Assembly (NCBI GenBank): GCA_945865885.1
Contig: CAMBEZ010000001.1
Location: forward strand, 124,001 to 188,000
Direction: 5' to 3'
Origin: Owenweeksia hongkongensis DSM 17368
GTDB lineage: Bacteria; Bacteroidota; Bacteroidia; Flavobacteriales; Schleiferiaceae
Length of the DNA stretch: 64,000 nt
Position 1 is the stretch's first letter, and the number at the start of each line of letters is the position of its first letter. Below are positions 45,472-53,433 of the stretch, piece by piece. The position numbers and the translations under genes are program-made. Under the pieces are notes generated by a model. The model was not told where the DNA came from and made no database searches. It worked only from the letters and a program-made list of their open reading frames with translations.

Positions 45472-45487
45472 TGGTTTCCTATTCATT

Positions 45488-46060
45488 ATGCTGAACGTTG
45501 TACTATTTGGCCCTCCTGGCGCAGGCAAGGGCACCCAATCTGCTTTTTTGGTAGAGGCATACGGATTTATCCACCTCAGTACGGGGGATGTTTTTCGGGC
45601 CAACATCAAAGGAGCAACCCCCCTGGGGACCCTGGCCAAGTCGTACATGGACCAAGGCCAGCTGGTGCCGGATTCCGTGACCATTGACATGCTGGCAGCT
45701 GAATTGGCCAAATACCCAGCTGCGCCCGGATTTATATTCGACGGTTTCCCGCGCACGGGACCGCAGGCAGAGGCTTTGGACGCTTTGCTGAGCGGGATGA
45801 ATGCATCCGTTACGGCCATGCTGGCGTTGGAAGTTCCGGAAACGGAGTTGAAAGCACGCCTGTTGGAACGCGGCAAAACCAGCGGCAGACCGGACGACGC
45901 GGATCCCAACGTGATTCAGAAGCGGATCGACGTCTACAACGCAGATACGGCGCCGGTGCAGCACTTCTACGAAGCGCAAGGCAAGTACATCGGCATTCCT
46001 GGCGTCGGCAGCATCGAGGAAATTACCCAACGCTTGAAGGTCGCCTTGGACACCCTTTAA
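45488..46060 (+). CDS. adk: adenylate kinase
   Basis: This 190-residue enzyme balances ATP, ADP and AMP. The P-loop GPPGAGKGT is at residues 8-16, STGDVFRANI and FDGFPRTGPQAEAL bind AMP, and the lid is of the short type without zinc-binding cysteines, which explains the length below that of E. coli Adk. It is followed 3 bases later by obg, an arrangement common in Bacteroidota. Confidence 0.97.
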   Translation: MLNVVLFGPPGAGKGTQSAFLVEAYGFIHLSTGDVFRANIKGATPLGTLAKSYMDQGQLVPDSVTIDMLAAELAKYPAAPGFIFDGFPRTGPQAEALDALLSGMNASVTAMLALEVPETELKARLLERGKTSGRPDDADPNVIQKRIDVYNADTAPVQHFYEAQGKYIGIPGVGSIEEITQRLKVALDTL

Positions 46061-46063
46061 GCC

Positions 46064-47059
46064 ATGGCTGATAACAACTTTATTGACTACGTCAAAATCC
46101 ACTGCACCTCCGGAGCCGGAGGTGCGGGAAGCACCCACATGCTGCGCACTAAGGGCAACGCCAAAGGCGGCCCAGACGGTGGAGACGGCGGACGCGGTGG
46201 CCACATTGTTTTGCGCGGCAACACCCAAATGTGGACCCTGCTGCACCTAAAGTACCGCAAGCACATCAAAGCAGAACCCGGTGGTGGGGGAGACCGCAAC
46301 AACCGCATTGGTGCATCCGGAGAGGATGTGGTGCTGCAAGTTCCTCTAGGAACCATCGTCAAAGACGCAGAAACTGGTGATTTGCTGGCAGAGATTGCAG
46401 AAGACGGTCAGGAAATCATCTTGATGGAAGGCGGCCGCGGAGGAAAGGGCAACGACTTCTTCAAGTCGTCCACCAACCGAGCGCCCCGCTACGCCCAGCC
46501 GGGCGGACCCTCCCAAGAAGGCTGGATCATCTTGGAATTGAAAGTTTTGGCAGACGTTGGTTTGGTGGGCTTTCCGAACGCCGGAAAGTCAACCTTGCTC
46601 TCCGTTTTGAGTGCGGCCAAGCCTGAGATTGCCGATTATCCATTCACCACGTTGGTTCCTCAATTGGGCATCGTTTCCTACCGAGATTACCGCTCGTTTG
46701 TATTGGCAGACATCCCCGGGATTATTGAAGGCGCGAGCGAAGGCAAAGGCTTGGGACACCGCTTCCTCAAGCACATTGAGCGCAACGCGGTTCTGTTGTT
46801 TTTGGTACCGGCGGACAGCCCGGATGCGGCAAAAGAGTACAAAATACTGCTGGCAGAACTGAAGAAGTTCAATCCGCAGCTGCTCACCAAGCATCGTGTG
46901 GTTGCCATTTCCAAAAGCGATTTATTGGACGACGAGCTCGCCCGTGAATTAAGAGCCACCTTTCCCAAGAAGTTACCCGTGGTCTTCTTTTCGTCCGTGG
47001 CGCAATTGAATTTGGAGGTATTGAAGGACCGTTTATGGGAATCCTTGCAAGAATCGTAG
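46064..47059 (+). CDS. obg: GTPase Obg
   Basis: Obg/CgtA (331 residues) is an essential ribosome-assembly GTPase. The glycine-rich Obg fold (residues 1-160; [34 protein letters not shown]) precedes the G domain with G1 GFPNAGKS, G3 DIPGI and G4-like SKSD. It lacks the variable C-terminal OCT domain, typical for this phylum. Its end overlaps the PAP2 gene by 25 bases. Confidence 0.97.
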   Translation: MADNNFIDYVKIHCTSGAGGAGSTHMLRTKGNAKGGPDGGDGGRGGHIVLRGNTQMWTLLHLKYRKHIKAEPGGGGDRNNRIGASGEDVVLQVPLGTIVKDAETGDLLAEIAEDGQEIILMEGGRGGKGNDFFKSSTNRAPRYAQPGGPSQEGWIILELKVLADVGLVGFPNAGKSTLLSVLSAAKPEIADYPFTTLVPQLGIVSYRDYRSFVLADIPGIIEGASEGKGLGHRFLKHIERNAVLLFLVPADSPDAAKEYKILLAELKKFNPQLLTKHRVVAISKSDLLDDELARELRATFPKKLPVVFFSSVAQLNLEVLKDRLWESLQES

Positions 47060-47592
47060 ATTGGGATCGTGCGGCATTTGCCGCCATCAATGGCGGGGGA
47101 CTCCCGCTGTGGGACGAGCCCATGAAATTCATCAGTTCGGATTTGTTTTTTTGGTTGGCCGGGCTTGCGGTATTGGTTTTGGTTACCCGCACGGCCTCTT
47201 GGCCTCAACGCCTTCAAACGGCAGCAGCTTTGCTGCTGGGCATTCTTGTGGCCGATGCCATCAGCGTCCACCTCTTCAAGGACGTGTTCGAGCGCCTTCG
47301 TCCGTGCCACGACCCCCTCTGCCAAGAACAGCTTCGGTTAGCGGCTAACGCCTGCCGCGGGAAATTCGGTTTTGTCAGTTCGCACGCCGCAAATTCTGCA
47401 ACCCTATTGGCCTTGGCCATTCGTAGGCCGTTGCCGCGCTGGTCCAAAGTGCTCCTGGTCTTGTGGTTGGTCCTTACCGGCTGGAGTCGGGTTCATTTGG
47501 GCGTTCATTTTCCCGGCGATGTCCTGGGCGGTTGGTTTGTGGGCGGTTTGTGGGCCTTGGTCTGGACCAAAATTCTTAGCTTGCTCCCGTGA
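47035..47592 (+). CDS. PAP2-family membrane phosphatase
   Basis: This 185-residue integral-membrane phosphatase has the three PAP2 motifs: KDVFERLRP (C1), SSHAAN (C2) and [16 protein letters not shown] (C3) within about five transmembrane helices. It may act on undecaprenyl pyrophosphate or lipid phosphates; the exact lipid is unclear. It overlaps obg by 25 bases and its TGA overlaps the crcB GTG, so the three genes are coupled. Confidence 0.92.
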   Translation: MGILARIVDWDRAAFAAINGGGLPLWDEPMKFISSDLFFWLAGLAVLVLVTRTASWPQRLQTAAALLLGILVADAISVHLFKDVFERLRPCHDPLCQEQLRLAANACRGKFGFVSSHAANSATLLALAIRRPLPRWSKVLLVLWLVLTGWSRVHLGVHFPGDVLGGWFVGGLWALVWTKILSLLP

Positions 47593-47951
47593 ATTGGCTG
47601 TTTGTTTTTTTGGGAGGTGGTGCCGGAAGTGTGGTGCGCTATGCCTTGGCTAGGGGTCTTTCTACCGCAGCAAGCAGTCCTTTTGCCGCAGCGGGAGCTA
47701 CCTTGCTTGCCAATGCCCTTGCAAGTGGCTTATTGGCCTGGTGGCTTTGGAAAGGAGGAGCGCAACAACCCCTTCATGCGGCCTTGGCCATTGGGTTCTG
47801 CGGTGGACTGAGCACCTTTTCCACCTGGAGCGCTGAATTGGCCCACTGGATCAAAAGCGGAAACTGGCCGTTGGCCCTGGGGTATGCGCTGCTGTCGTTA
47901 GCGCTGGGCTTGCTGCCGTTCTTCGCGTGGTCCGCGGCCAAAGGCCTCTGA
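47589..47951 (+). CDS. crcB: fluoride ion channel CrcB/Fluc
   Basis: This 120-residue four-helix membrane protein exports fluoride as a dual-topology dimer. It has GGGAGSVVRYALAR at the N-terminus and the family signature GFCGGLSTFSTWSAE, containing the pore phenylalanine and the central sodium-binding region. The GTG start at 47589 overlaps the preceding stop (GTGA). No fluoride riboswitch lies upstream in the window, because it is inside an operon. Confidence 0.93.
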   Translation: MNWLFVFLGGGAGSVVRYALARGLSTAASSPFAAAGATLLANALASGLLAWWLWKGGAQQPLHAALAIGFCGGLSTFSTWSAELAHWIKSGNWPLALGYALLSLALGLLPFFAWSAAKGL

Positions 47952-47958
47952 AGCTTAC

Positions 47959-50169
47959 TTACCGCAGCAAAGTAACCGTGCCGCGCCGTTCGTACGGCGA
48001 ATCTGCAAAATCCCGCACGTACACCACCCAAACGTAGACTCCTTCAGGACAATCTGGCCCGGTGTTGCCCACCTGGCCGTTCCACGCTGCTGAAGCATCC
48101 GTGCTGGAAAATACAACATTCCCCCAGCGGTTGAGTACCAAGAACTCGTAGGTTTTGAATCCGGTCACCACCGGCCGAAATCCCTCGTTTCTGCTGTCCC
48201 CGTTAGGCGTGAAAGCGTTTGGAACGAAGACGTTGAAGATGGGATTCACCCGAATCGGCAAAAAGGTAGTGTCCGTGCAACCCCATGAATTGGTCACCAC
48301 CAATTGCGCCCGAAAACTCCCGGAGTCCGCGTAGGCGTGCCAAACGGTAGGGATGCCGGCATAAACGGGTCCGTCGCCAGGAATCAGAACAAAGGTTTCG
48401 TCTGGGTCTTGTCCCGAGGTTTGAAACAGGACCAGGGGATCGTAGATGCTGACCACCGATCGGTCCGACGTCAGTCCCATGGAGGGGGTTGGATACACCA
48501 CTACGGACTGCGGAAATACGCGGATGATGGTATCGATGCACCCCGTATCTGCATAGACCGTTACCCGTACGGTGTAGGTTCCGGCTTGTCCGTACACGTG
48601 GACCGGATTCGCGGCGTGGCTGGTGTCTCCGTCGCCAAAGTCCCAAACGTACTTCAAGCGTGTTCCCGCCAACGAATCCTGTTCAAATGCAACGCGCAAC
48701 GGGCGGCATCCGGTATCGCCCACGGCCACGGGAAACCACTGCGGTCGCTGAACTACCCACACCGTATCCCAGGCGGTAGCTTCGCACGTTTTGGAGCGAA
48801 TACGAATGCTGACGGGGTACTTTCCGGGCGCGGAATACACAATGGGTGGAGGAGTCAAGCCAGCAAAGGTGTCCAAATTGGCCTGTCCGGCAGAACCGAA
48901 TCGGTACAAAAACTCGGCTCCGGGGTACCACGTGCCGACGGCGGAAAAAACAAATTGCTGCTCGTCGTAGCAGCCGCTTCCGGTGTGCGTCAGCGTGGGA
49001 TTGATGGGAGGATAGACTCGGAAAATGGCGACACTGGTGTCTGCGCACGGAAATCCTGGATTGCCTACCAAACGCACTACGTATTTACCGGTGTCCGGGA
49101 AGGTAAAGGTGGGGTTGCGCCGCATGCTGGTGTCGGTGGAAGACCCTAGAACCCCAAAATCCCACAAAACCGTCTGTACGTTGGTGGAAATCATTCGGAA
49201 CGGCATGGTGGTGCCCAAGCACAGCAGAGTAGGATCGTCGTCCGCGGTGATGATCTTGACGGACACGTTGGGGTCGCACTGCGTTACGTTGAATTGGTAG
49301 TCCCGACGGACCGTACTCAACAAAACCCCATTGCGGTACTCGCTCACGCAAATCCCAATGGAGTACTGACCGGTGGTGGTGAGGTACCCGTTCAGTATGC
49401 CGCTATTCGGTTGCACGGAAATACCCGGGGTACCGGGGATGGGATTGGCAAAATTTTGAGGTCCTTGAAACAAGACATTGGTGTAGGGGGGCGGAGCCGA
49501 CGGATCCGGCGCGGGACAGGTGAGGCAGTTAGACCCGTTGGTTTGGCCGCCGCCGTGGAGCAATTGGCACAATTGGTAGTGCAAGGAGTCTCCGTCCGGA
49601 TCGGTAGCCGCACTGCTGATGGCCAAGTTTTCCTGATTGCACAGCACAATGGGCGGGATGCTGTTGAAGCGCGGGGAACTGTTACCGTTGGCTCCGTTGG
49701 GTGGAATGCGCACCGTGAACGTACTGCCCCATTGGCTGGGGTTCTGCAAATTGACTATGGTGGAATTCCTGCAGCAGCGTTGGTGGCTCAATACGTACCC
49801 GTTGGCCCGGGGCTGCAGCGTGATAACTTGAACGTAGTCCGCATACTCCGTACAAATATTGGGTGGCGCCCCCAAGCACGGGCTGCCCGTACTGGCCGGC
49901 AACCCAATGGTGGCGCCTTTGATGAAGGAAAAATTAGCAATTTGCTGTCCTGTGAGGCCGTCGAATGCCGTTACCGCAGCTTGCGGATCCAAGGTAGCCC
50001 CGCTGGAATTGCAGTCACGGTAAATGCGCAGGGTAACCCGATAGCGGTTGTTGCCCAAGAAGTCGTACCAGATTTCACCGCCCACCAAGTGCTCCGCCCG
50101 CAAGTCCAAACCTGCGGCAGCACCCAGCACCCAGGCCAGGATTAACCCAATACGACGCAATCGCTCCAC
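47959..50169 (-). CDS. secreted PKD-domain protein with gliding-motility-associated C-terminal domain (T9SS type B)
   Basis: This 736-residue protein (from GTG 50169) has a signal peptide VERLRRIGLILAWVLGAAAG, an N-terminal domain starting AEHLVGGEIWYDFLGNNRYR with paired cysteines (as in many CHU_C proteins), PKD domains around residues 370-610 (WDFGDGDTSHAANPVHVYGQ) and a C-terminal CHU_C domain (FVPNAFTPNGDSRNEGF ... VLNRWGNVVF) for type IX export. ATG 50205 is possible but lengthens the n-region and overlaps the upstream kinase by 64 bases; GTG 50169 overlaps it by 28. It ends 8 bases from the convergent crcB without an obvious terminator. Its ligand is unknown. Confidence 0.82.
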   Translation of the reverse strand: MERLRRIGLILAWVLGAAAGLDLRAEHLVGGEIWYDFLGNNRYRVTLRIYRDCNSSGATLDPQAAVTAFDGLTGQQIANFSFIKGATIGLPASTGSPCLGAPPNICTEYADYVQVITLQPRANGYVLSHQRCCRNSTIVNLQNPSQWGSTFTVRIPPNGANGNSSPRFNSIPPIVLCNQENLAISSAATDPDGDSLHYQLCQLLHGGGQTNGSNCLTCPAPDPSAPPPYTNVLFQGPQNFANPIPGTPGISVQPNSGILNGYLTTTGQYSIGICVSEYRNGVLLSTVRRDYQFNVTQCDPNVSVKIITADDDPTLLCLGTTMPFRMISTNVQTVLWDFGVLGSSTDTSMRRNPTFTFPDTGKYVVRLVGNPGFPCADTSVAIFRVYPPINPTLTHTGSGCYDEQQFVFSAVGTWYPGAEFLYRFGSAGQANLDTFAGLTPPPIVYSAPGKYPVSIRIRSKTCEATAWDTVWVVQRPQWFPVAVGDTGCRPLRVAFEQDSLAGTRLKYVWDFGDGDTSHAANPVHVYGQAGTYTVRVTVYADTGCIDTIIRVFPQSVVVYPTPSMGLTSDRSVVSIYDPLVLFQTSGQDPDETFVLIPGDGPVYAGIPTVWHAYADSGSFRAQLVVTNSWGCTDTTFLPIRVNPIFNVFVPNAFTPNGDSRNEGFRPVVTGFKTYEFLVLNRWGNVVFSSTDASAAWNGQVGNTGPDCPEGVYVWVVYVRDFADSPYERRGTVTLLR

Positions 50170-51074
50170 GGTAAAATGGTTGAAAATCCACGTTCTTTTA
50201 ACCATTGAAGGTCCGAAGCCTCCAGCACCTGTGCAAGGACAAAATCACCTCCCCAGGCACCCAAACTTTTGACCGCGTGGGGGTAGTTTGCAAATCGCGT
50301 TTCCGCAACAGGGGTTCTTTCCAAAACCCGACCCATCGCGTCCTCGTGCGCACGCACTGCGTTTGACCATTCCTGCGTCGATGAGGCCTGAAGCAGCAGT
50401 TCTGCCGCTTCCTCCACGGCGTCGATCAAAAGGGGGTCTGGAGCTAAATTTTGGTACCGAACCACATCCTGTGCGCTGCGCTGCTTTTCTCCCAGATGCA
50501 CCAAATACAGCGTATTGTGGGGCCAGTGCGCCAACGAAACCGGAACCCATTGGGCGCTTGCATGCCCGGTTCGTGTATACCGGATGGGGCCGGAGGCCAA
50601 GGCACACACGGCGTCGTACCCGCTGCCGTTCTGCGTAGCAAAATGTAGCGCCAGTGCATCCACTTCTGCCCATTGCGCCACCAAGGAGATCAATGTTGAG
50701 CTGGACCCCCAGCCGTAGTCGTTGGGGAACTCCAAAAAGGTAATCACGGATCCGCCCGGCAAGGGGGTACCGCGCAGGTGTTCGGCAGCGGATAGTAATT
50801 CAGACACCGCGCCCAAGCCCGAAGCAGGGGATTCCAGATCGGCGGACGGTTTCCAACCCTTCGGGGTACGCTCCAACGAGCCTTCCAACCAAATGCTGCC
50901 GTCGTGTGCGCGAGCGGTCCAAGCCAAGTAGGGACTGTCTACAACTTCTACTACCTCCAACCGTTGGCCCAAACGGGTAGGTACCGCCACGGCTGGAATT
51001 CCGTCCAGTACCACGTACTCGGACGTGAGCAGCAACTTGCCCCGCGCAAAGAAGGAGCGCGATGCAGGAGCCAT
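50142..51074 (-). CDS. GYDIA-type GHMP kinase (mevalonate-pathway kinase)
   Basis: This 310-residue sugar-kinase-like (GHMP) protein starts RSFFARGKLLLTSEYVVLDG, has the ATP-loop GWGSSSTL and the motif GSGYDAVCALASGP, corresponding to the GYDIA motif of the flavobacterial GHMP kinase family. By family and by its place one base downstream of HMG-CoA reductase it probably phosphorylates mevalonate or phosphomevalonate on the way to isopentenyl diphosphate. Which step it catalyses cannot be told from sequence. Confidence 0.88.
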   Translation of the reverse strand: MAPASRSFFARGKLLLTSEYVVLDGIPAVAVPTRLGQRLEVVEVVDSPYLAWTARAHDGSIWLEGSLERTPKGWKPSADLESPASGLGAVSELLSAAEHLRGTPLPGGSVITFLEFPNDYGWGSSSTLISLVAQWAEVDALALHFATQNGSGYDAVCALASGPIRYTRTGHASAQWVPVSLAHWPHNTLYLVHLGEKQRSAQDVVRYQNLAPDPLLIDAVEEAAELLLQASSTQEWSNAVRAHEDAMGRVLERTPVAETRFANYPHAVKSLGAWGGDFVLAQVLEASDLQWLKERGFSTILPWSDCVVLG

Positions 51075-51075
51075 G

Positions 51076-52401
51076 TTAAACGGTGGTTTTCGTCACCGCA
51101 GGGATGGGAATGCCCCTATGGGCGCAAAACGCAGCCACAACGTCTGCGTGGTGCGGTACTTTGTCCGCAAAGAAGCGCGTAAAATGAGCCTTTTCTTCCT
51201 CAGTCGCTTCCAATTGGTTCAGAATGTTGAGCAGGTGCATTTTCATGTGCCCCTTTTGAATGCCGGTGGTGGTGAGCGCACGCAAGGCCGCAAAGTTTTG
51301 CGCCAAACCAGATGCCGCCACTATGCACATGAGTTCATGCGCATTCGGCTTACCCAACATTTCAAGGGAGGTTTTGACCAAGGGATGCAACTGGGTTAAA
51401 CCGCCCACAACGCCCAAGGCCAAGGGAATCTCAATCCAAAAACGGAACACCCCACCGTCCAAGGTACAATGCGTCAAACTGCGGTACTGGCCGTCGCGCG
51501 AGGCGTGGGTATGGCACGCCGCCTCCACCGCGCGGAAGTCGTTTCCAGTGGCTAAAATGACTGCATCTATGCCGTTCATGATGCCTTTGTTGTGGGTGGT
51601 GGCTCGGTACGGCTCAATTTCCGCGATGCGTACTGCCTGAAAAAATTTTGCAGCGAATTCTTCCGGAGCAATGCCGGATCCGTCGCTGAGTTGGTCAATG
51701 GGGCAGGACACCTCCGCGCGCACCAAACATTCCGGGGTGTAGTTGCTCAAGATGCACATGATTACTTCCACGCGCTCCTCGCCGAGGTGTGTTTTGAGCG
51801 TTTTGGCCATTTGCTCCAAGCACGAATTGATGAAATTCGCCCCCATGGAGTCTTTGGTCTCAAAACGGACCTCCAGTTGAAAGTAATTCGCCAGGTCCGC
51901 AGACTTGTCCACCAAACGGGTACTTAAAATCCCTCCGCCGCGGGCCTGCATGTTGGCCGTCAGACGGTCTGTATCCTCCAACAGCTTGGGCTGGAGGGTG
52001 GGAAACGCAGCATGAAGATCGTGCGAGTTGCCGTGGAACAGGAAGTGAACGTGCCCAATCTTGGTGGAAGACAGTACTTCTGCTCGGAATCCCCCGCGGT
52101 CCATCCAAAACTGCGCGGCCTTCGCTGCGGCAGCCACCACGGAACTTTCCTCAATCGCCATCGGGATGGAGTAGAACCGGTTGTTGATCAGAAAGTTGGG
52201 CGCCACACCCAAGGGCAAGAAATAATTACTGACGGTGTTCTCAATGAACTCGTCGTGTTTTTTTTGAAGCGCAGCATCTGGATGCCAGTACTGCTTGAAG
52301 GTAGCAATTGCGGCGTCCGGTTGGGCAAAATGCGACTGGGCAATCCACTCGATTTTACCTTCTTTCGTCCACTTGCTGAAGCCTTTAACGGGTTGATTCA
52401 T
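51076..52401 (-). CDS. mvaA: hydroxymethylglutaryl-CoA reductase (class II type)
   Basis: HMG-CoA reductase (441 residues) makes mevalonate for isoprenoids. Motifs are EESSVVAAAAKAAQFW (active-site glutamate), DSMGANFINSCLEQM, TTHNKGIMNGIDAVILATGND (lysine and aspartate of the active site) and a late catalytic-histidine flap region near EEEKAHFTRFF. Its coding start lies inside the end of the upstream membrane-protein gene by 17 bases, with the -7 box there too. It and the GHMP kinase form the mevalonate operon. Confidence 0.95.
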   Translation of the reverse strand: MNQPVKGFSKWTKEGKIEWIAQSHFAQPDAAIATFKQYWHPDAALQKKHDEFIENTVSNYFLPLGVAPNFLINNRFYSIPMAIEESSVVAAAAKAAQFWMDRGGFRAEVLSSTKIGHVHFLFHGNSHDLHAAFPTLQPKLLEDTDRLTANMQARGGGILSTRLVDKSADLANYFQLEVRFETKDSMGANFINSCLEQMAKTLKTHLGEERVEVIMCILSNYTPECLVRAEVSCPIDQLSDGSGIAPEEFAAKFFQAVRIAEIEPYRATTHNKGIMNGIDAVILATGNDFRAVEAACHTHASRDGQYRSLTHCTLDGGVFRFWIEIPLALGVVGGLTQLHPLVKTSLEMLGKPNAHELMCIVAASGLAQNFAALRALTTTGIQKGHMKMHLLNILNQLEATEEEKAHFTRFFADKVPHHADVVAAFCAHRGIPIPAVTKTTV

Positions 52402-52792
52402 GGGAGTTTGAATGGGAGTACAAAGATAACATATTTCCCAGGGCAATGTTCGTGCCGAAGGCGCCCAGAAAGTAGGCAATCCCGTCCAAAGGGTCAGCGG
52501 TAAACCGGGAGTCAAAGGTGGGGATCCAGCATTCAAAGTGCAACGCCAACCCCAGGGCAAAGGCCCAAATCCAATAAGAGGGAAGTGGCACCGTCTTGCG
52601 CAACAGAAACCCAGCAACAGCCGCAGGCAATCCCACAAGCACCGGTACGGCCAACAACGGGTCCAAAAACGAATCCAAAAGCCACCACGTTTTGCCCCAA
52701 ACCATCAATCCCAACTGGTGCAAGGCAAAGAGCAAGGTGCATGCCCCAACGAACGGTACCAGGGGAAGGCGAGGGGAGCGGGGCGTTTCCAT
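52385..52792 (-). CDS. small polytopic membrane protein, Mg-citrate secondary transporter-like
   Basis: This 135-residue protein has about four transmembrane helices (LVPFVGACTLLFALHQLGLM, DPLLAVPVLVGLPAAVAGFLL, YWIWAFALGLALHFE, IAYFLGAFGTNIAL). The segments SFLDPLLAVPVL and DSRFTADPLDGIAYFLGAFG match small Bacteroidota proteins annotated as magnesium-citrate secondary transporters, a name without proof. ATG 52804 is an alternative start. Its 3' end covers the mvaA promoter and start. Confidence 0.65.
   Translation of the reverse strand: METPRSPRLPLVPFVGACTLLFALHQLGLMVWGKTWWLLDSFLDPLLAVPVLVGLPAAVAGFLLRKTVPLPSYWIWAFALGLALHFECWIPTFDSRFTADPLDGIAYFLGAFGTNIALGNMLSLYSHSNSHESTR
52421..52428 (-). 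promoter_or_regulatory. -7 promoter box of the mevalonate operon
   Basis: The minus strand reads TATCTTTG, 19 bases before the mvaA ATG and inside the 3' end of the upstream membrane-protein gene. Confidence 0.65.
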
Positions 52793-52857
52793 GAAGAGTA
52801 CCATGAATTTCCGTACGTTCAACTGACGTTGCTTGCGTCCGGATTCAACCGATCCAA

Positions 52858-53139
52858 TCAGACCGCAATCCAGTAGGCCATCCAGGCCATTCCGCCGGCA
52901 AACGTCATCACCACAACTTGAATGGCGTGTACGGTTCTTTTGCCCGCACGCGTGTGCCAGGGGTCGTTGGGATTCAGGTGTAGCATGGGGAAGTCGAATT
53001 TGGGAGGTCCGGGTGCCGAAAAGTTCGGATGGGATTCGGCCCGCTTTTGTGCCGCAGCGTGAAAGTCAAAACCGCAAGCGGTGCAATTGGTCGGATGACC
53101 TTCGGTCCAAACGCTGCATTTGGGGCACTTAATTTCCAT
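52858..53139 (-). CDS. zinc-ribbon protein with C-terminal membrane anchor
   Basis: This 93-residue protein begins MEIKCPKCSVWTEGHPTNCT, a zinc ribbon made of two Cys-x2-Cys pairs (Cys5, Cys8, Cys19, Cys22), and ends in a single hydrophobic segment (AIQVVVMTFAGGMAWMAYWIAV). The middle is Pro/His-rich. The ATG at 53139 lies 4 bases after TACCTTTA, a near-consensus -7 box at 53144-53151. The function is unknown; it looks like a tail-anchored adaptor. Confidence 0.72.
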   Translation of the reverse strand: MEIKCPKCSVWTEGHPTNCTACGFDFHAAAQKRAESHPNFSAPGPPKFDFPMLHLNPNDPWHTRAGKRTVHAIQVVVMTFAGGMAWMAYWIAV

Positions 53140-53143
53140 GCTG

Positions 53144-53151
53144 TAAAGGTA
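53144..53151 (-). promoter_or_regulatory. near-consensus -7 box of the zinc-ribbon gene (leaderless type)
   Basis: The minus strand reads TACCTTTA, one mismatch from TAnnTTTG, then CAGC and the ATG. Confidence 0.5.
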
Positions 53152-53216
53152 CGTCACGTGGAAAACAATGCCGGATTTTTCCCGATTTAAATGCGAGGCT
53201 GGGAAAGCGTTTTGTT

Positions 53217-53248
53217 AAAAAAACAAACCCCGCCGAAGGCGGGGTTTG
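53217..53248 (-). terminator. intrinsic terminator of tRNA-Phe
   Basis: CAAACCCCGCC and GGCGGGGTTTG form a perfect 11-bp stem with a 3-base loop. On the minus strand it is followed by seven T (53223-53217), 11 bases past the tRNA end. Confidence 0.93.
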
Positions 53249-53258
53249 TTGCGAGAAG

Positions 53259-53331
53259 TGGTTCGGGGCGGAATCGAACCGTCGACACAAGGATTTTCAG
53301 TCCTTTGCTCTACCAACTGAGCTACCGAACC
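53259..53331 (-). tRNA. tRNA-Phe (anticodon GAA)
   Basis: The 73-nt cloverleaf has acceptor arms GGTTCGG/CCGAACC, a D arm GCTC/GAGC, an anticodon stem AAGGA/TCCTT with loop CTGAAAA (anticodon GAA) and a T arm with TTCGATT. The CCA end is not encoded. The T stem GACGG/CCGCC contains one A-C mismatch at its second pair. A -7 box lies upstream and a terminator downstream, so it is a single-gene transcript. Confidence 0.95.
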
Positions 53332-53345
53332 TCCCATTGGGGCGG

Positions 53346-53353
53346 CAAATATA
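53346..53353 (-). promoter_or_regulatory. -7 promoter box of tRNA-Phe
   Basis: The minus strand reads TATATTTG, 14 bases before the tRNA 5' end. Confidence 0.65.
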
Positions 53354-53433
53354 CGTTCATTTTTGAAAATCGCAATAACTTTTGCGCATCGTTGGAATTC
53401 TCTAAATTGCCGCTAATCAACAAAACAAAGGAC

